DNA of 64,000 bases from Yamagishiella unicocca (lineage: Eukaryota > Chlorophyta > Chlorophyceae > Chlamydomonadales > Volvocaceae). Location of the stretch: NCBI GenBank assembly GCA_003116995.1, contig BDSL01000066.1:496001-560000 (forward strand). Direction: 5' to 3'. Both the position numbers and the translations under genes were made by a program. The notes beneath the pieces were generated by a model. The model was not told where the DNA came from, did no database searches, and worked only from the letters and a program-made list of their open reading frames with translations. Within the stretch, counting starts at the first letter, position 1, and each line of letters begins with the position of its first letter. Of the stretch, positions 44,085 through 54,290 are shown piece after piece.

Positions 44085-44758
44085 TGGATGCCAAACTGGG
44101 GAACCAAGCACCCATCCCAGCCCGGACCACGCTCGGATTTACAGGCTACGGTTGGGAAACTCGCTTTCATCGCCAGAGCATGCCGCTGGGGATCTGGCTT
44201 CATGCAGGGACTGTACGACAACCTCGCCGTAGCCAACTTACCTACTATCCTCCTGTCGCCAGACGCCGTGCATGATTTAGCTGCCTGGTCCGATATCCTC
44301 TCCCACGCATGGGACGGCGTGAAACGTACAGCGACCAGTCAGCTGGACCTTGTTTGGGGGGAATTCGTCGGTCCGGATGGGGCAGTCATCTTCACAGACG
44401 CGAGCGGGCGGGGGTTTGGTGCGGCATGGGAAGACGCGGAGCTGCAAGGAATTGGGCAGCCGATCAACGGGCTTTGCACGTAGCCTGGCTGGAACTCACA
44501 GCCGTTCTGCACGCTTTGCGGGCTTTTGGTCCCCGTTTACGCCACGGGCGGGTAATGGTGCGCTGTGACAACACCCAAGCGGTCGCCGCGGTGAGGCGCG
44601 GTGCCACGCGCATCGCGGTGGGCCGGCCCAGCTGCCGCGAGATTGCCCTCCTGGCGATACGTTACGGTTTTGAGCTGCGCGCGGAGCACATTGCGGGGAT
44701 CGACAACGTGCGGGCGGATCGCCTGAGCCGGCACCTGGAGGTGGCACGGCGGCAGTAG
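44085..44758 (+). pseudogene. PAT element RT-connection and RNase H domain, frameshifted
   Basis: The first frame gives LQATVGKLAFIARACRWGSG, the segment that follows reverse transcriptase in DIRS-type elements, then FTDASGRGFGAAWED (RNase H first strand, Asp). Near 44475 one base must be skipped to continue as LHVAWLELTAVLHALRAFGP, VRCDNTQAVAAV (second Asp) and IDNVRADRLSR (third Asp), ending in TAG. The RNase H residues are kept. Confidence 0.8.
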
Positions 44759-44869
44759 CTGGTTTTCCTGTCGTTGTGTGTGGCCACGAATTATCAACCG
44801 ACGGTGGATTGTTGCTGTGATGACGAGGGTGTGAACATGCAGCCAGGCTGCCAGCAGTTCTACTCGCCC

Positions 44870-45260
44870 GCAAATTCAGTGACTGGACGGGCCGCGGATC
44901 TGGCGGGCAAGGTGCTGTGGGCCCTTCCCCCCCCGGATCTGGCGGGCAAGGTGCTGGGGGCCCTTCCCCCCCCCGGAACTGGCGGGCAAGGTGCTGTGGG
45001 CCCTTCCCCCCCCGGAACTGGCGGGCAAGGTGCTCGCAGAGATCTGGGAGGCGTACCAGCTGCGACCATACGAAACCCGCGCAACCATCGTGGTTCCCGA
45101 TTGGCCGGAGCGGACATGGCATGGTCGTTTCCTGGGGGCATCGCGTCCGGTGTTCAGAAAGGTTCACGTGCTTCCAGCGGGCGCTCGGGTTTGCTTGTGG
45201 CCGTCGGGGCGGCCGGCGGATCCCACCCCGTACGATCTGTTGGTGTTGCGGCTCCCCTGA
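44870..45260 (+). pseudogene. DIRS-type methylase-like segment with internal tandem repeat
   Basis: Four roughly 48-nt repeats encode DLAGKVL or ELAGKVL plus WALPPP (44898-45035). The frame then continues AEIWEAYQLRP, RATIVVPDWPERTWHGRFLG to TGA at 45260. An NPP...VL..I, then TLVVPxWP arrangement is typical of the Dam-like region between RNase H and recombinase in DIRS-order elements. The usual N of NPP reads L here. Assignment is tentative. Confidence 0.4.
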
Positions 45261-45275
45261 ACTTGAACCTGCCGT

Positions 45276-46484
45276 GTGAGCCGTGCAGGGCCAGCGGGAT
45301 GTGGCGTGTGCGGACGGCCCACGGGACGGGTGCCGCTGCGGTGCGAGTCCTGCGGTGGGATTTTCCGTCGTGCCTGTCTCGGGCTGGTGGCGGCCGCTTG
45401 CGCTGGCGGTTGGTTCAGTTGCTTACCCTGCATTCTCGCCACCGCTGGCCTGGACCCGGAGCGGGCGGGCACTGCAGCGGAGCAATTGGCATGGGAGCTG
45501 GTGGCTCTGGCGGCCTCGGCGGTGGCCGACAGCTCCTCGCTGACTTACATGTCGCATCGGCGCCGTTACGTTCGTTTCTGTGTGGAACAAGTGGGGTTGG
45601 CGGAGAACGTTGCTTTGCCGTGGGGCCGGGACCGGGATATCAACCCGGTTACCTTGTGCTTGTTTATTGCCTTTGTTTCCACGCGATATGCGCGCTCCAC
45701 GATTGAGGGCACGCTTTCGGCTTTGTGTGACTGGCAGCGTTTCGCGGGGGGGTTCAGGCAGCGGCCACAGTACGGAACCATCCCCGGGTACCGATGATGT
45801 TGCAGCGGGCCTTGCGAGCAGCCGGTTCCGGCGCCGGGGCGGTACGAGATATTAAGGCACCCGTCACGGTAGCGATGCTACGGCTGCTGCTCGCTTGGCT
45901 GGCGGCCACAGCGGATGCTCAGCAGAGCCGTGCCGTGGAGGGGGCACGAGACGCGTGTTGGCTGGTGCTAGGGTTCTTTGGGATGCTGCGACGGAGCGAG
46001 CTGTGGGGTTTGACTGTGGGCGCTGTTTCCGACTTTCACGGGGGAGGGATCGCAGTGCGAGTAGTTCGTAGCAAGACGGACCAGCAGGGGCAAGGGGCGA
46101 CGGTGTGCTTCCCGGAAGAGTCGGGTAGTGGTATCTGTGTTGGGCGCATTGTGCGGCGCCACCTCCGTTTCCGGTTGGCGCAAGGAGCAGGCAACGAGGC
46201 GCCTCTTTTCGGAGACGGGCACTGGGGCAATGTGCCTGGCAAGGGGGCGTTTACCGCCAGGCTCCGGTCGTTCCTGCGTGAGGTGGGGTCCCGTTATCCG
46301 GGCCTTGCGGAGCGCTTACATAGTTCTCGTCTCACGGCTTGAGGCGTGGGGGAGCCATCGCGGCGGCGGAAGCTGGGACAAGTCGGGAGTTGATAAATTA
46401 CACGGGCGCTGGCGTTCGGATGCGGTAGATGCCTACCTGGAGTCGTCACTCGCGACACGTTTGTCGGTGGTAGGGATGATGTAA
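45276..46484 (+). pseudogene. PAT element tyrosine recombinase with PHD-like zinc finger, two frameshifts
   Basis: The N-terminus has CGVC, CESC, a later C and SCLPC, a PHD/RING-like cysteine pattern. The recombinase core follows in three frames: TLCLFIAFVSTRYARSTIEG (45276-45797), then FFGMLRRSELWGLTVG with catalytic Arg and RSKTDQQGQG with Lys (45794-46342), then SHRGGGSWDKSGVDKLHGRW and DAYLES with the His and Tyr (46350-46484). Two shifts make it inactive unless recoded. The first break is at an ATGATG overlap. Confidence 0.75.
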
Positions 46485-46521
46485 TCCGACTTAGGAAGAT
46501 CGCTACGCGGGACATAGGTGT

Positions 46522-47066
46522 GGGGGAATGCTGCACGGGCACGCTCGACTCCCTCGCCGCGCCGCTCCTTGTGGGAGGGGGGGGCGCCCCTTGGCCAGCG
46601 GTGCGGCTGTCTCCTGCGCCGGGACGACGGGGAGAGGGGGGGCCCGTGCATGACACGGCGGCCCACTGTAGGGTGGGCGCCGGTTTCCCTTTTGGCGCCC
46701 ACCCCATCCTACATCTCATTCCCTCCCAAGGGGTGGGGGGCGGCGGTGGTGGTGTTTGTGACGTCGTTCTTTAGATGTGTTCTCGTTGTGATGGTAGCTG
46801 CACCCGGACTGAATCGGCCATTCACTGACTATAGAGTCTCCCTGGGTCGGCCCAATTCCGCCCTCGGGTGGAGGGCTTATTAGCGATGCGCCGACGGCCT
46901 CGGGTACGTATAGAGCGCTATTTATTGTCCTTCAGAATCTGAGTTTGCTGGGTGGGCAGCGCGTAGTGTCGGCTCGACAACTGCGCTTGCAGTGCGTGTA
47001 AGGCCCGTTTGGGCCGTGAGGAGAGACTGTAAGAAGCCGACGGGTGGATCAGGACAACACCGTTTG
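46522..47066 (+). repeat. PAT element repeat B1
   Basis: It matches B2 from GGGGGAATGCTGCACGGGCA to CCGTTTGGAA. It is directly followed by A2. Confidence 0.9.
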
Positions 47067-47067
47067 G

Positions 47068-47335
47068 AAACTAAATTTTAGAATTATTCTAAAATTCGGT
47101 TCTAAGAGGTAGTTGGCCTGGGCGCTCCAGGAGGGGGCCTGGGCCTGGTGTTGTTGGCCGAGGCGACGGCGCCGTGTTGTTTCTCCGTTCACTTCACTTA
47201 GAAGAGTTGTCGCTACGCACCTGTTTATTCCGGTCTGCGGAGTGCGGGCGGGTTAGCCATCTAGTTTCGGATCCGCGGGCGTGCAGTCGCGCGGGAGTGT
47301 CTGGTTCGCTGATCGCGACTCGCCGAGTTTTGTTT
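47068..47335 (+). repeat. PAT element repeat A2
   Basis: Second copy of A1, including the 23-nt palindrome at its start. Confidence 0.9.
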
Positions 47336-47358
47336 CCCACCCACCCACCCTTCATCCT

Positions 47359-48056
47359 GGGGGGAATGCTGCACGGGCACGCTCGACTCCCTCGCCGCGC
47401 CGCTCCTTGTGGGAGGGGGGGGCGCCCCTTGGCCAGCGGTGCGGCTGTCTCCTGCGCCGGGACGACGGGGAGAGGGGGGGCCCGTGCATGACACGGCGGC
47501 CCACTGTAGGGTGGGCGCCGGTTTCCCTTTTGGCGCTCCCTCGCCGCGCCGCTCCTTGTGGGAGGGGGGGGCGCCCCTTGGCCAGCGGTGCGGCTGTCTC
47601 CTGCGCCGGGACGACGGGGAGAGGGGGGGCCCGTGCATGACACGGCGGCCCACTGTAGGGTGGGCGCCGGTTTCCCTTTTGGCGCCCACCCCATCCTACA
47701 TCTCATTCCCTCCCAAGGGGTGGGGGGCGGCGGTGGTGGTGTTTGTGACGTCGTTCTTTAGATGTGTTCTCGTTGTGATGGTAGCTGCACCCGGACTGAA
47801 TCGGCCATTCACTGACTATAGAGTCTCCCTGGGTCGGCCCAATTCCGCCCTCGGGTGGAGGGCTTATTAGCGATGCGCCGACGGCCTCGGGTACGTATAG
47901 AGCGCTATTTATTGTCCTTCAGAATCTGAGTTTGCTGGGTGGGCAGCGCGTAGTGTCGGCTCGACAACTGCGCTTGCAGTGCGTGTAAGGCCCGTTTGGG
48001 CCGTGAGGAGAGACTGTAAGAAGCCGACGGGTGGATCAGGACAACACCGTTTGGAA
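47359..48056 (+). repeat. PAT element repeat B2 with internal duplication
   Basis: Same as B1 except that about 149 nt starting CTCCCTCGCCGCGCCGCTCC occur twice (47387 and 47536). The right end of the element is CCGTTTGGAA at about 48057. Confidence 0.9.
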
Positions 48057-48214
48057 TGATTAATTGGGGGACCCTCGATAATTTTGTATTGTATTGCGTT
48101 ACAGGAGTAAGGCCCCGGAGCCCTTCCCATAATCCCCACAAACCGAGGTCAAGGGGCGCCAATATTAGCGATTTATAGTAGACAGTACGGGTATTATTGT
48201 AAAGGCAAATGTAA

Positions 48215-51200
48215 CTACGTCGCTAGGGAAGATGCCCTGTAGCTCTGGATAGCAAAAAGGAGGTGCGCTAACTTCGGTTGATCAAAGCCTAGCATAATAT
48301 CTTTCATACTGTGCTCCGGCAACTGAGCCACAGCTCGTAATTCAGCATAGGCTGTGCATTCTAGCAGCACATGTTGCTCGTCTTCTACGGCACCCGAACT
48401 GCACATCCTGCACACCCTCTGTTGCCTAGGCCGGTGACTCCCACCACTTACTGGCCTATTTGCCTCTAGATCCCAGCATCCCAAACGGAACCTCATCAAT
48501 GCCACGTGGTGCCGTCGTGGTATATAGATAGTCACATGTCCAACTCCACGCTTGGAGTCCCTGTTAGCATCGTAACCCATCCACTGCTTATATCGGCACA
48601 TTTTGACGCCCGGTTGCAAACCATCAGAGACAAAAGCCCTGGGGCCTCCTTGCAGCCTTGGATTATCCCAATCAGCCATAAAGCGACGCCAGAGCAGGTC
48701 AAGCAGCTCGCCCGTCGGGAGCTCCTGCTTGATCAGCCATCCGGCAATAACTCGGGGACGCCCCTCACGGGTTGTCCCTACTGCAGGCTGTCCCTGCCTC
48801 CAATTAAAACCCAGCCTATCACAGACCTTCAACACTTTCGCGCTCCAGGAGTCATTAGCAAAGTTACCCTCGGCCGCCATTTGGATATCTTCCTGCATAA
48901 CAGCGTTCGCCAATGATTCTGGTTGCTTCACAATCCGGTTCCAAAAGCCAAACATTAGCTGCGCCCAGAAAAAGGGCAGTGGTAGCTGTGACAGCTCAGC
49001 GTACAGCAGCCGGTGCGTGGGCAATGAGGTCCCAGTGACTCTTCGCAAAAACAACGTCTGCAGCTCGACCATGGGATCAAATAGTGCTCGCTTAAACAGG
49101 CCAGCATTGGCAGGGGGCCGCCTGACTCTTGGCGCGGCCTGACCCTCCTGGCGCGCCCGGCGCGGCGGCCCATCAAACATCTCCAAAAGTGCATCGGGCC
49201 CCCACACTTCTGCGCCATAAGAAAGTATTGATCTGATCTGTACCTCAAAGCATTGCACCATGATGTCTGGTGCTGTAACGTGCTGCTCTTCTAATATCTT
49301 TAGCAATTTATATAGTGCCTTCCTTCCCGTATCACCCAGTTCGCGCCTACAAGATTCAAAAGGTGTGTCCGGCCCATAGTACAACCCCAGATACCGAGCC
49401 CTATCTACTAGCGGGATGGGATGCCCGTCATATCGCAGAGCAGTGGCCGCAAACCTCAGCTGGGTGCGTAGTTGGCCGTTGCATGCATAGACTAGGGTCT
49501 CACATTTAGAAATGTTCACACGCATACCAAAAGCAACACAAAACTCTTTCAACCGTTCTAGAAGATATTGCATACGCTCAACCGAAGTGGCCATAAGGGT
49601 CAAGTCGTCGGCGTATAAACAGGCTGGTACCGGTGCTCCTGTGGCTCTGGGGGAGTGGTTTTGGGCATGCGGGTTCTGTTGCGCAGTACGCCTGTCCCAC
49701 GCGTCAATGTACTCCACAAAAATTTCGATGTAAAATCCGAAAAGGTCTGTGCTTAGCGGGCAGCCCTGCTTGACGCCTTGCTCAGAGGCAAAGGTTTCGC
49801 CTGGCTGGCCGTTAGCCTTGACACGCAACAGGACCTTCTGGTAGCAGGCCTTGAGCGCACTCAGCATGTCACCGCTAATTCCACGTTCCTCTAGACGTTG
49901 CCACAGAAGCCAACGTGGTACTTTGTCAAAAGCCTTCTCAAAGTCGATTTGGCAGACCACGAGCGGGGGTTGACGCCTTGCTCAGAGGCAAAGGTTTCGC
50001 CTGGCTGGCCGTTAGCCTTGACACGCAACAGGACCTTCTGGTAGCAGGCCTTGAGCGCACTCAGCATGTCACCGCTAATTCCACGTTCCTCTAGACGTTG
50101 CCACAGAAGCCAACGTGGTACTTTGTCAAAAGCCTTCTCAAAGTCGATTTGGCAGACCACGAGCGGGGGTTGCCCCGCTCGCATATGCCTAGTAGTAAAA
50201 TGGCGCACACTGAACAGGTGATGTGGCGTCTCATAGCCCGGGCGAAATCCGGCTTGACAGGGGTGCTTCACATCGTCTGCAGCTTCGCAAAAACGTGCAA
50301 TCCGCCTCTCCAAAATGGTTGCGTAGCACTTAGCCAGGGCGCCGCCCACAGCAATACCACGATAGTTGCCTTTGTCCGCCTCATCTCCCTTCTTTTTAAA
50401 GACAGGGGTCAAATTGGACACCGTAAATTGCTCCGGAAAATCACCAGTGCAGCGAATGTGCTCTACTAGAGTGTGCAGGATGGGAACTAGAACATTAATA
50501 TCCGACCTCTTACCATCTGCCCCCTCTTGCGACCGCCTTGCATAGCGAAAGCATTCAGCTGGGGCTCTCTCGGGGCCCAGAGCTTTATGGTTTGCCATCT
50601 TCCCGACCGCCTTCGCTACCTCATCAAGCGTAATTGGAATATTCAAGATCTCGTCAGCGATCTGCCGCCTTCGCTTCACCGTGTCAGAGTCTAAAAGTCG
50701 CTCAGTGGGCGCTAAAAGATGTAGCCCATTAATAAAATTGAAAATGGCCCTGGATAGCAGCTTATGCTCGTCACTCTGCGCGTGCTGGTCATGGTTATAA
50801 AGACCCTCAAAGTGACTCCTCCAGCCAGTGGGGTCATTGATAGGGCAAGGGGGCACAGCCCCCCCCAATAACTTCTGCCACAGCGCACGGGGGTTGTGAC
50901 GGCAACCAGTGATAAACTCTTGCAGTTGCTTATGCTCAAAGGCGGCTTGTGCAGTTTGCCGGACTCGGTTGTAAGCCGTCCGAGCTTCTTGGAAAGCGGT
51001 CCATCCAATGCTCTCACGCGGCCTTCCTCTAACCTCATCTAACTTGCTGGTCATGAGACGCCGGGCTTCAGTACACTCCTGTGACCACCAGGGTGCCTGA
51101 TTACTGCTGCTTCCTGCTTCCTGCCGCCCACAGCCAAATGCCTGCTTCAGAACTCCCGATAGTACTTTTCCGATAGTATCGACTGCCTGTGTACTACTAA

Positions 51201-52257
51201 TGTTCCCACTCGTCAGGTCTTCACTAACTCCTCTGAGACGAACTAAGGCCGTGCTATCGTCCTCTGAAAAGTAGGACGCGTATTGCCGCCATTTATCTAC
51301 ATCAAATTTTTGCCCGGGGCGCTTGCGGGACTGCACACGTGCAGGCCCGTTTGGCTCCTTAATATTGAGGCTCAACACGAGCGTTATTGGGCTATGGTCT
51401 CCAACAGAGGCCCCCAGGTGAGTATACTGCTTACCCCACGCTCTCAAGAAAACGCTTCTGTGGAACAGGCCCGAGGAAGCGACAAAAAGATCTATAGTAC
51501 TACCTCCTAAGTCATGGGGGAAGGTGAGTGACCCCTGCAAATCTCCCTTGACGCGTCCGTTCAGGACACAAAGACCTTCACTGCGGCATACATTTCCTAA
51601 AGCGTGCCCAAACTCGTTGGTGTGGATATCCTGGCAGTGCCTAACGCGCGGAACCTGACAGGTAGGCTCTAGTACACCGAATGTGGTCCCGAGCTGGTGT
51701 ACAAGTTCGTGAAACGTTGCGTCCGGAACATCTTGCACCCCAAGCTCACTGCTTGAGAGCCGAGCATTGAAATCACCAGCCAGTAGTACATGCTCGTTAT
51801 CACGTTTAAGTACTGCAAGCTGCGCCTGGAGGCTAGAAAAGACCTCTGACGCTACATCCGCGTTGCTAGCTTGTGTGTTTTGCCGGTGCATATTTGACGT
51901 GGCCGGGGAGAAATAGCAGGCTCCAAGCAGCACACTATTGCCTCCGGCGTTCACCCATTCTGCCTTAAGCCTAATCCACATGATCTCACATCCTCTGGGC
52001 AGCACACTCGTCTTTACGACCTCGAAGCCTGGAGCCAGGGAGGTGGCGATGTACACGGCCACTCCCCCTTTACCACTACGCTGGTCTCGATCAAGATGGA
52101 GCAGGGTGTAGCCGGGGAGTTGGTTCGCGTTCGTAGGCCTCCTATGTGAGCCATGCGTCTCCGTACAGATAATCAGATCATGCGCTGTAATAAGCCCCCA
52201 TACCGCAATATCTGTAAGCCTCGGGCTATTTAGCCCCGCCACATTCCACATCAGCAA
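48215..52257 (-). pseudogene. LINE ORF2: APE endonuclease and reverse transcriptase, broken by duplication
   Basis: The endonuclease begins MLMWNVAGLNSPRLTDIAVW, with ICTETHGSHR, LLAGDFNARL and GASVGDHSPI (the catalytic Asn/Asp/His motifs). The reverse transcriptase has NYRGIAVGGALAKCYATILE, CQAGFRPG, VCQIDFEKAFDKVPRWLLWQ, QGCPLSTDLFGFYIE and ACLYADDLTLM (catalytic Y-A-D-D). A C-terminal CRMCSSGAVEDEQHVLLEC is a zinc-knuckle-like motif. The 49770-49969 segment is repeated at 49970-50169. Since 200 is not a multiple of 3, the frame from the endonuclease runs into a premature stop. Confidence 0.88.
49770..50169. repeat. 200-bp tandem duplication inside LINE ORF2
   Basis: Two essentially identical 200-nt copies, both starting TTGACGCCTTGCTCAGAGGC and ending GAGCGGGGGT. 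Microhomology TTG occurs at the junction. The near identity implies a recent event. Confidence 0.95.
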
Positions 52258-52290
52258 CCTCAGTCCGTGCGCCCTCGGGCCAGGGGTTTC

Positions 52291-53502
52291 CTATGCTGCT
52301 GCCATCATCGGTGTGTCGTTGCCGTCTGCCTCCGCAGCTCCTGCTCCCCGAGCGGGCGCCTGCTGAGCGTTCGTGGCGGCCCCAGTCGCCACTGCCTGGG
52401 CAGCGGCGTTATTTGCACTGCCCGTGGGCAGGTGCTGTGCGCCGTTGTCGAACCGATGAAGGTTCTCGTTGTACTCCTCTGGGCTGTTCTGGCCTGGTGG
52501 AAGCACCCAGATCTCCACGGCGTTGCGCCATGAAGGCTTGTATCCGGCTTCAAGGAGCCGGGAGAAGAGCACCTGTCGCTGCCTTCGGACATCCATGCCC
52601 CGCTTGGTCAGGTAGTCGCGGATGACCCAACCTGTGGCGTCCTTTATTTTAAGGGCACAGCGGATGATGGCGGGCCACGCCTCCGGGCTGATGGTTGCTA
52701 CAAGCAGCCGCGTGTCCGCAGCTGCTGCCGCTCCCGTGCTGCTGCTGGCGGCTCCAGCTGCTGCAGAGCCCACTGTCTCGCCCGTCTGTGCAGGTCCGCT
52801 ACGCCTGCTCATATCCTCAACCACGGCGATTGTGGTCGCTACGCCCAGGCGGTTTAGCTCTCCCTGCAGCTTTTCCCGGGCTGTGGCGCAATCCACGGCT
52901 ACGCTCACGTGAGCGAGGACAATCTTGCCATCGTTCCGGTACTCAGCGTATGGGGGCTCTACTGCGGCCTGCTGGCGCTGCTATTGCTGCTGGGGCTGTT
53001 GTTGCTGCTGGGTGTTGGCCCAGCGCTGCGCTGGTGGGCCGCCCCGCTGCAGTGGCTCAGCCGGCCGGGCTGCCTGCGAGTGGTGGTTCCCCGGGTGCTG
53101 GTCTCCAGGCGTTAGTATTCTCAGGACTTCGGCCTCTAGCGCTGCCATCCGCTGTTCCACTGCGTGGTTGCGCTGTTCCTGCCTTTCGAACCTTTCCTTG
53201 TTACGCTCTTCGGCGTCGGTCAGTGCTTTTCCTAGGGCCCGGATTGAGCTGTGCAGTTCCATGGCGAGGTCGCTGCTCGCCTTCTTCTGCTCCAAGTTGC
53301 TGGACTTTAAGTCGTCCTTCATCTCAATCAGCATCCTTAAGATCTCCGTGGACTCGGAGCTGCGCGTGAGGAACCTGCTACCACTAGTTTGATCTCCGTC
53401 GAGGTCCATGCCGCCTCGTTCGATATCTAACCGCTTCTCAGCTGGTGGAGAGTTTGCGACTTCTCCTGTCCTCTTGGGCGCGTTTGCTTGCTTGCTTGCC
53501 AT
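52291..53502 (-). pseudogene. LINE ORF1 (coiled-coil nucleic-acid-binding protein) with in-frame TAG
   Basis: MASKQANAPKRTGEVANSPP begins a frame with a coiled-coil (STEILRMLIEMKDDLKSSNL onward). It is followed by a Gln run that contains TAG at 52981-52983, then HVSVAVDCATAREKLQGELN and an Ala-rich tail. A single C-to-T change of a CAG in the Gln tract explains the stop. About 404 codons in all. Confidence 0.7.
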
Positions 53503-53516
53503 AATGGCGAGGTCAG

Positions 53517-53586
53517 AGGCTCTACAAAGGCTCTACAAAGGCTCTACAAAGGCTCTACAAAAGCTCTACAAAGGCTCTACAAAGGA
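53517..53586. repeat. 12-nt tandem repeat (AGGCTCTACAA), six units
   Basis: Head-to-tail copies of GGCTCTACAAA in the LINE 5' flank. It may be LINE promoter repeats or target DNA. Confidence 0.85.
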
Positions 53587-53686
53587 TAGATTAAAAGCAA
53601 AATATCGACCCTTTCCGAATTGTTACATGTTGTTCCACACACGCATGCAGCAGCAGCTTGTGCTTTATTCAGCGCTGACCCATGTT

Positions 53687-54290
53687 CAGCAGCTCGCGCA
53701 CAGCTGTCCCCCCTGTCACCCGACGCCACCCGTGTGTTTCCATCAACCTAACCACCTAAAGCACTCACCACCGGATGGTGGTGCAACCATATGCATCTGC
53801 GCTGCCTACCTGACCGTGCGTGCCATCACCAGCTGCTCGCGCAAAGCTGTCCACGCTGTCACCCGACGCCTCCCGTGCCATTATGTCCACCTACCTGACT
53901 GCCTAAAAATCTCACCACCGGACGGTGGCGCAACCATCCACGCTGCCACCCTAACCTTGCGTGCTGGTACCAGCAGCTCATGCACAGCTGTCCAGGCTGT
54001 CACCTGATGCCACCCGTGCCTTTCTATCCACCTAACCGCCTAAAGCACCCACCAACAGACGGTGGTGCAACCATCTGTGCTGCCTACCTAACTGTGCGTG
54101 CCATCACCAGCTGCTTGCGCACAGCTGTCCACGCTGTCACCCGACACCACCCATGCCTTTCCATTATATCCACCTATCTAACTGCCTAAAGCACTCACCA
54201 CCAGATGGTGGCGCAACCACCTGCGCTGCCACCCTAACCAGCTGCTCGTGCACAGCAGTCCACGCTGTCACCCGACGCAACCCTCACTGT
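53687..54290. repeat. Satellite-like tandem repeat, 131-142 nt, about 4.4 units
   Basis: Units start CAGCTGCTCGCGCA or similar (53687, 53829, 53971, 54108, 54239), with shared CACGCTGTCACCCGACGCCA and GGTGGTGCAACCAT segments. The last unit overlaps the final codons and stop of the aminotransferase-like gene, so the array forms its 3' flank. Confidence 0.85.

Larger units (their letters stand above)
41605..48057 (+). mobile_element. PAT-like (DIRS order) tyrosine-recombinase retroelement, degenerate
   Basis: The repeat layout is A1 (41605-41872), ORFs, B1 (46522-47066), A2 (47068-47335), B2 (47359-48056). This split direct repeat arrangement is diagnostic of PAT, Kangaroo and TOC elements. 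A1 and A2 are both 268 nt and nearly identical. Coding remnants in order: gag-like frame, reverse-transcriptase connection plus RNase H, a methylase-like segment, and a tyrosine recombinase. Frameshifts and stops occur in each. The reverse transcriptase core is missing, so the copy is non-autonomous. Near-identical repeats suggest fairly recent arrival. Confidence 0.88.
48060..53590 (-). mobile_element. APE-type LINE (L1-like) retrotransposon
   Basis: Two ORFs on the minus strand: ORF1 (53502-52291) and ORF2 with endonuclease and reverse transcriptase (52257-48215). The 3' end abuts the right end of the PAT element at about 48060, with CAATACAATACAAAATT-like sequence as a possible tail. The 5' side has a 12-nt tandem repeat at 53517-53586. 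A 200-bp duplication and an in-frame stop show it is dead. Confidence 0.85.

Noticed and set aside
52981..52983. In-frame TAG in a Gln run (LINE ORF1), plus stops in gag-like, Copia and aminotransferase frames, as a sign of a variant genetic code
   Set aside because: TAG clearly ends other frames here (dioxygenase homologue at 31586, Cys-rich gene at 15979, RNase H at 44758), and C-to-T decay of CAG explains the case in the Gln tract.
53687..54290. CRISPR-like array
   Set aside because: Whole 131-142-nt units are repeated with mutations throughout. There are no short constant repeats with unique spacers, and the context is eukaryotic.
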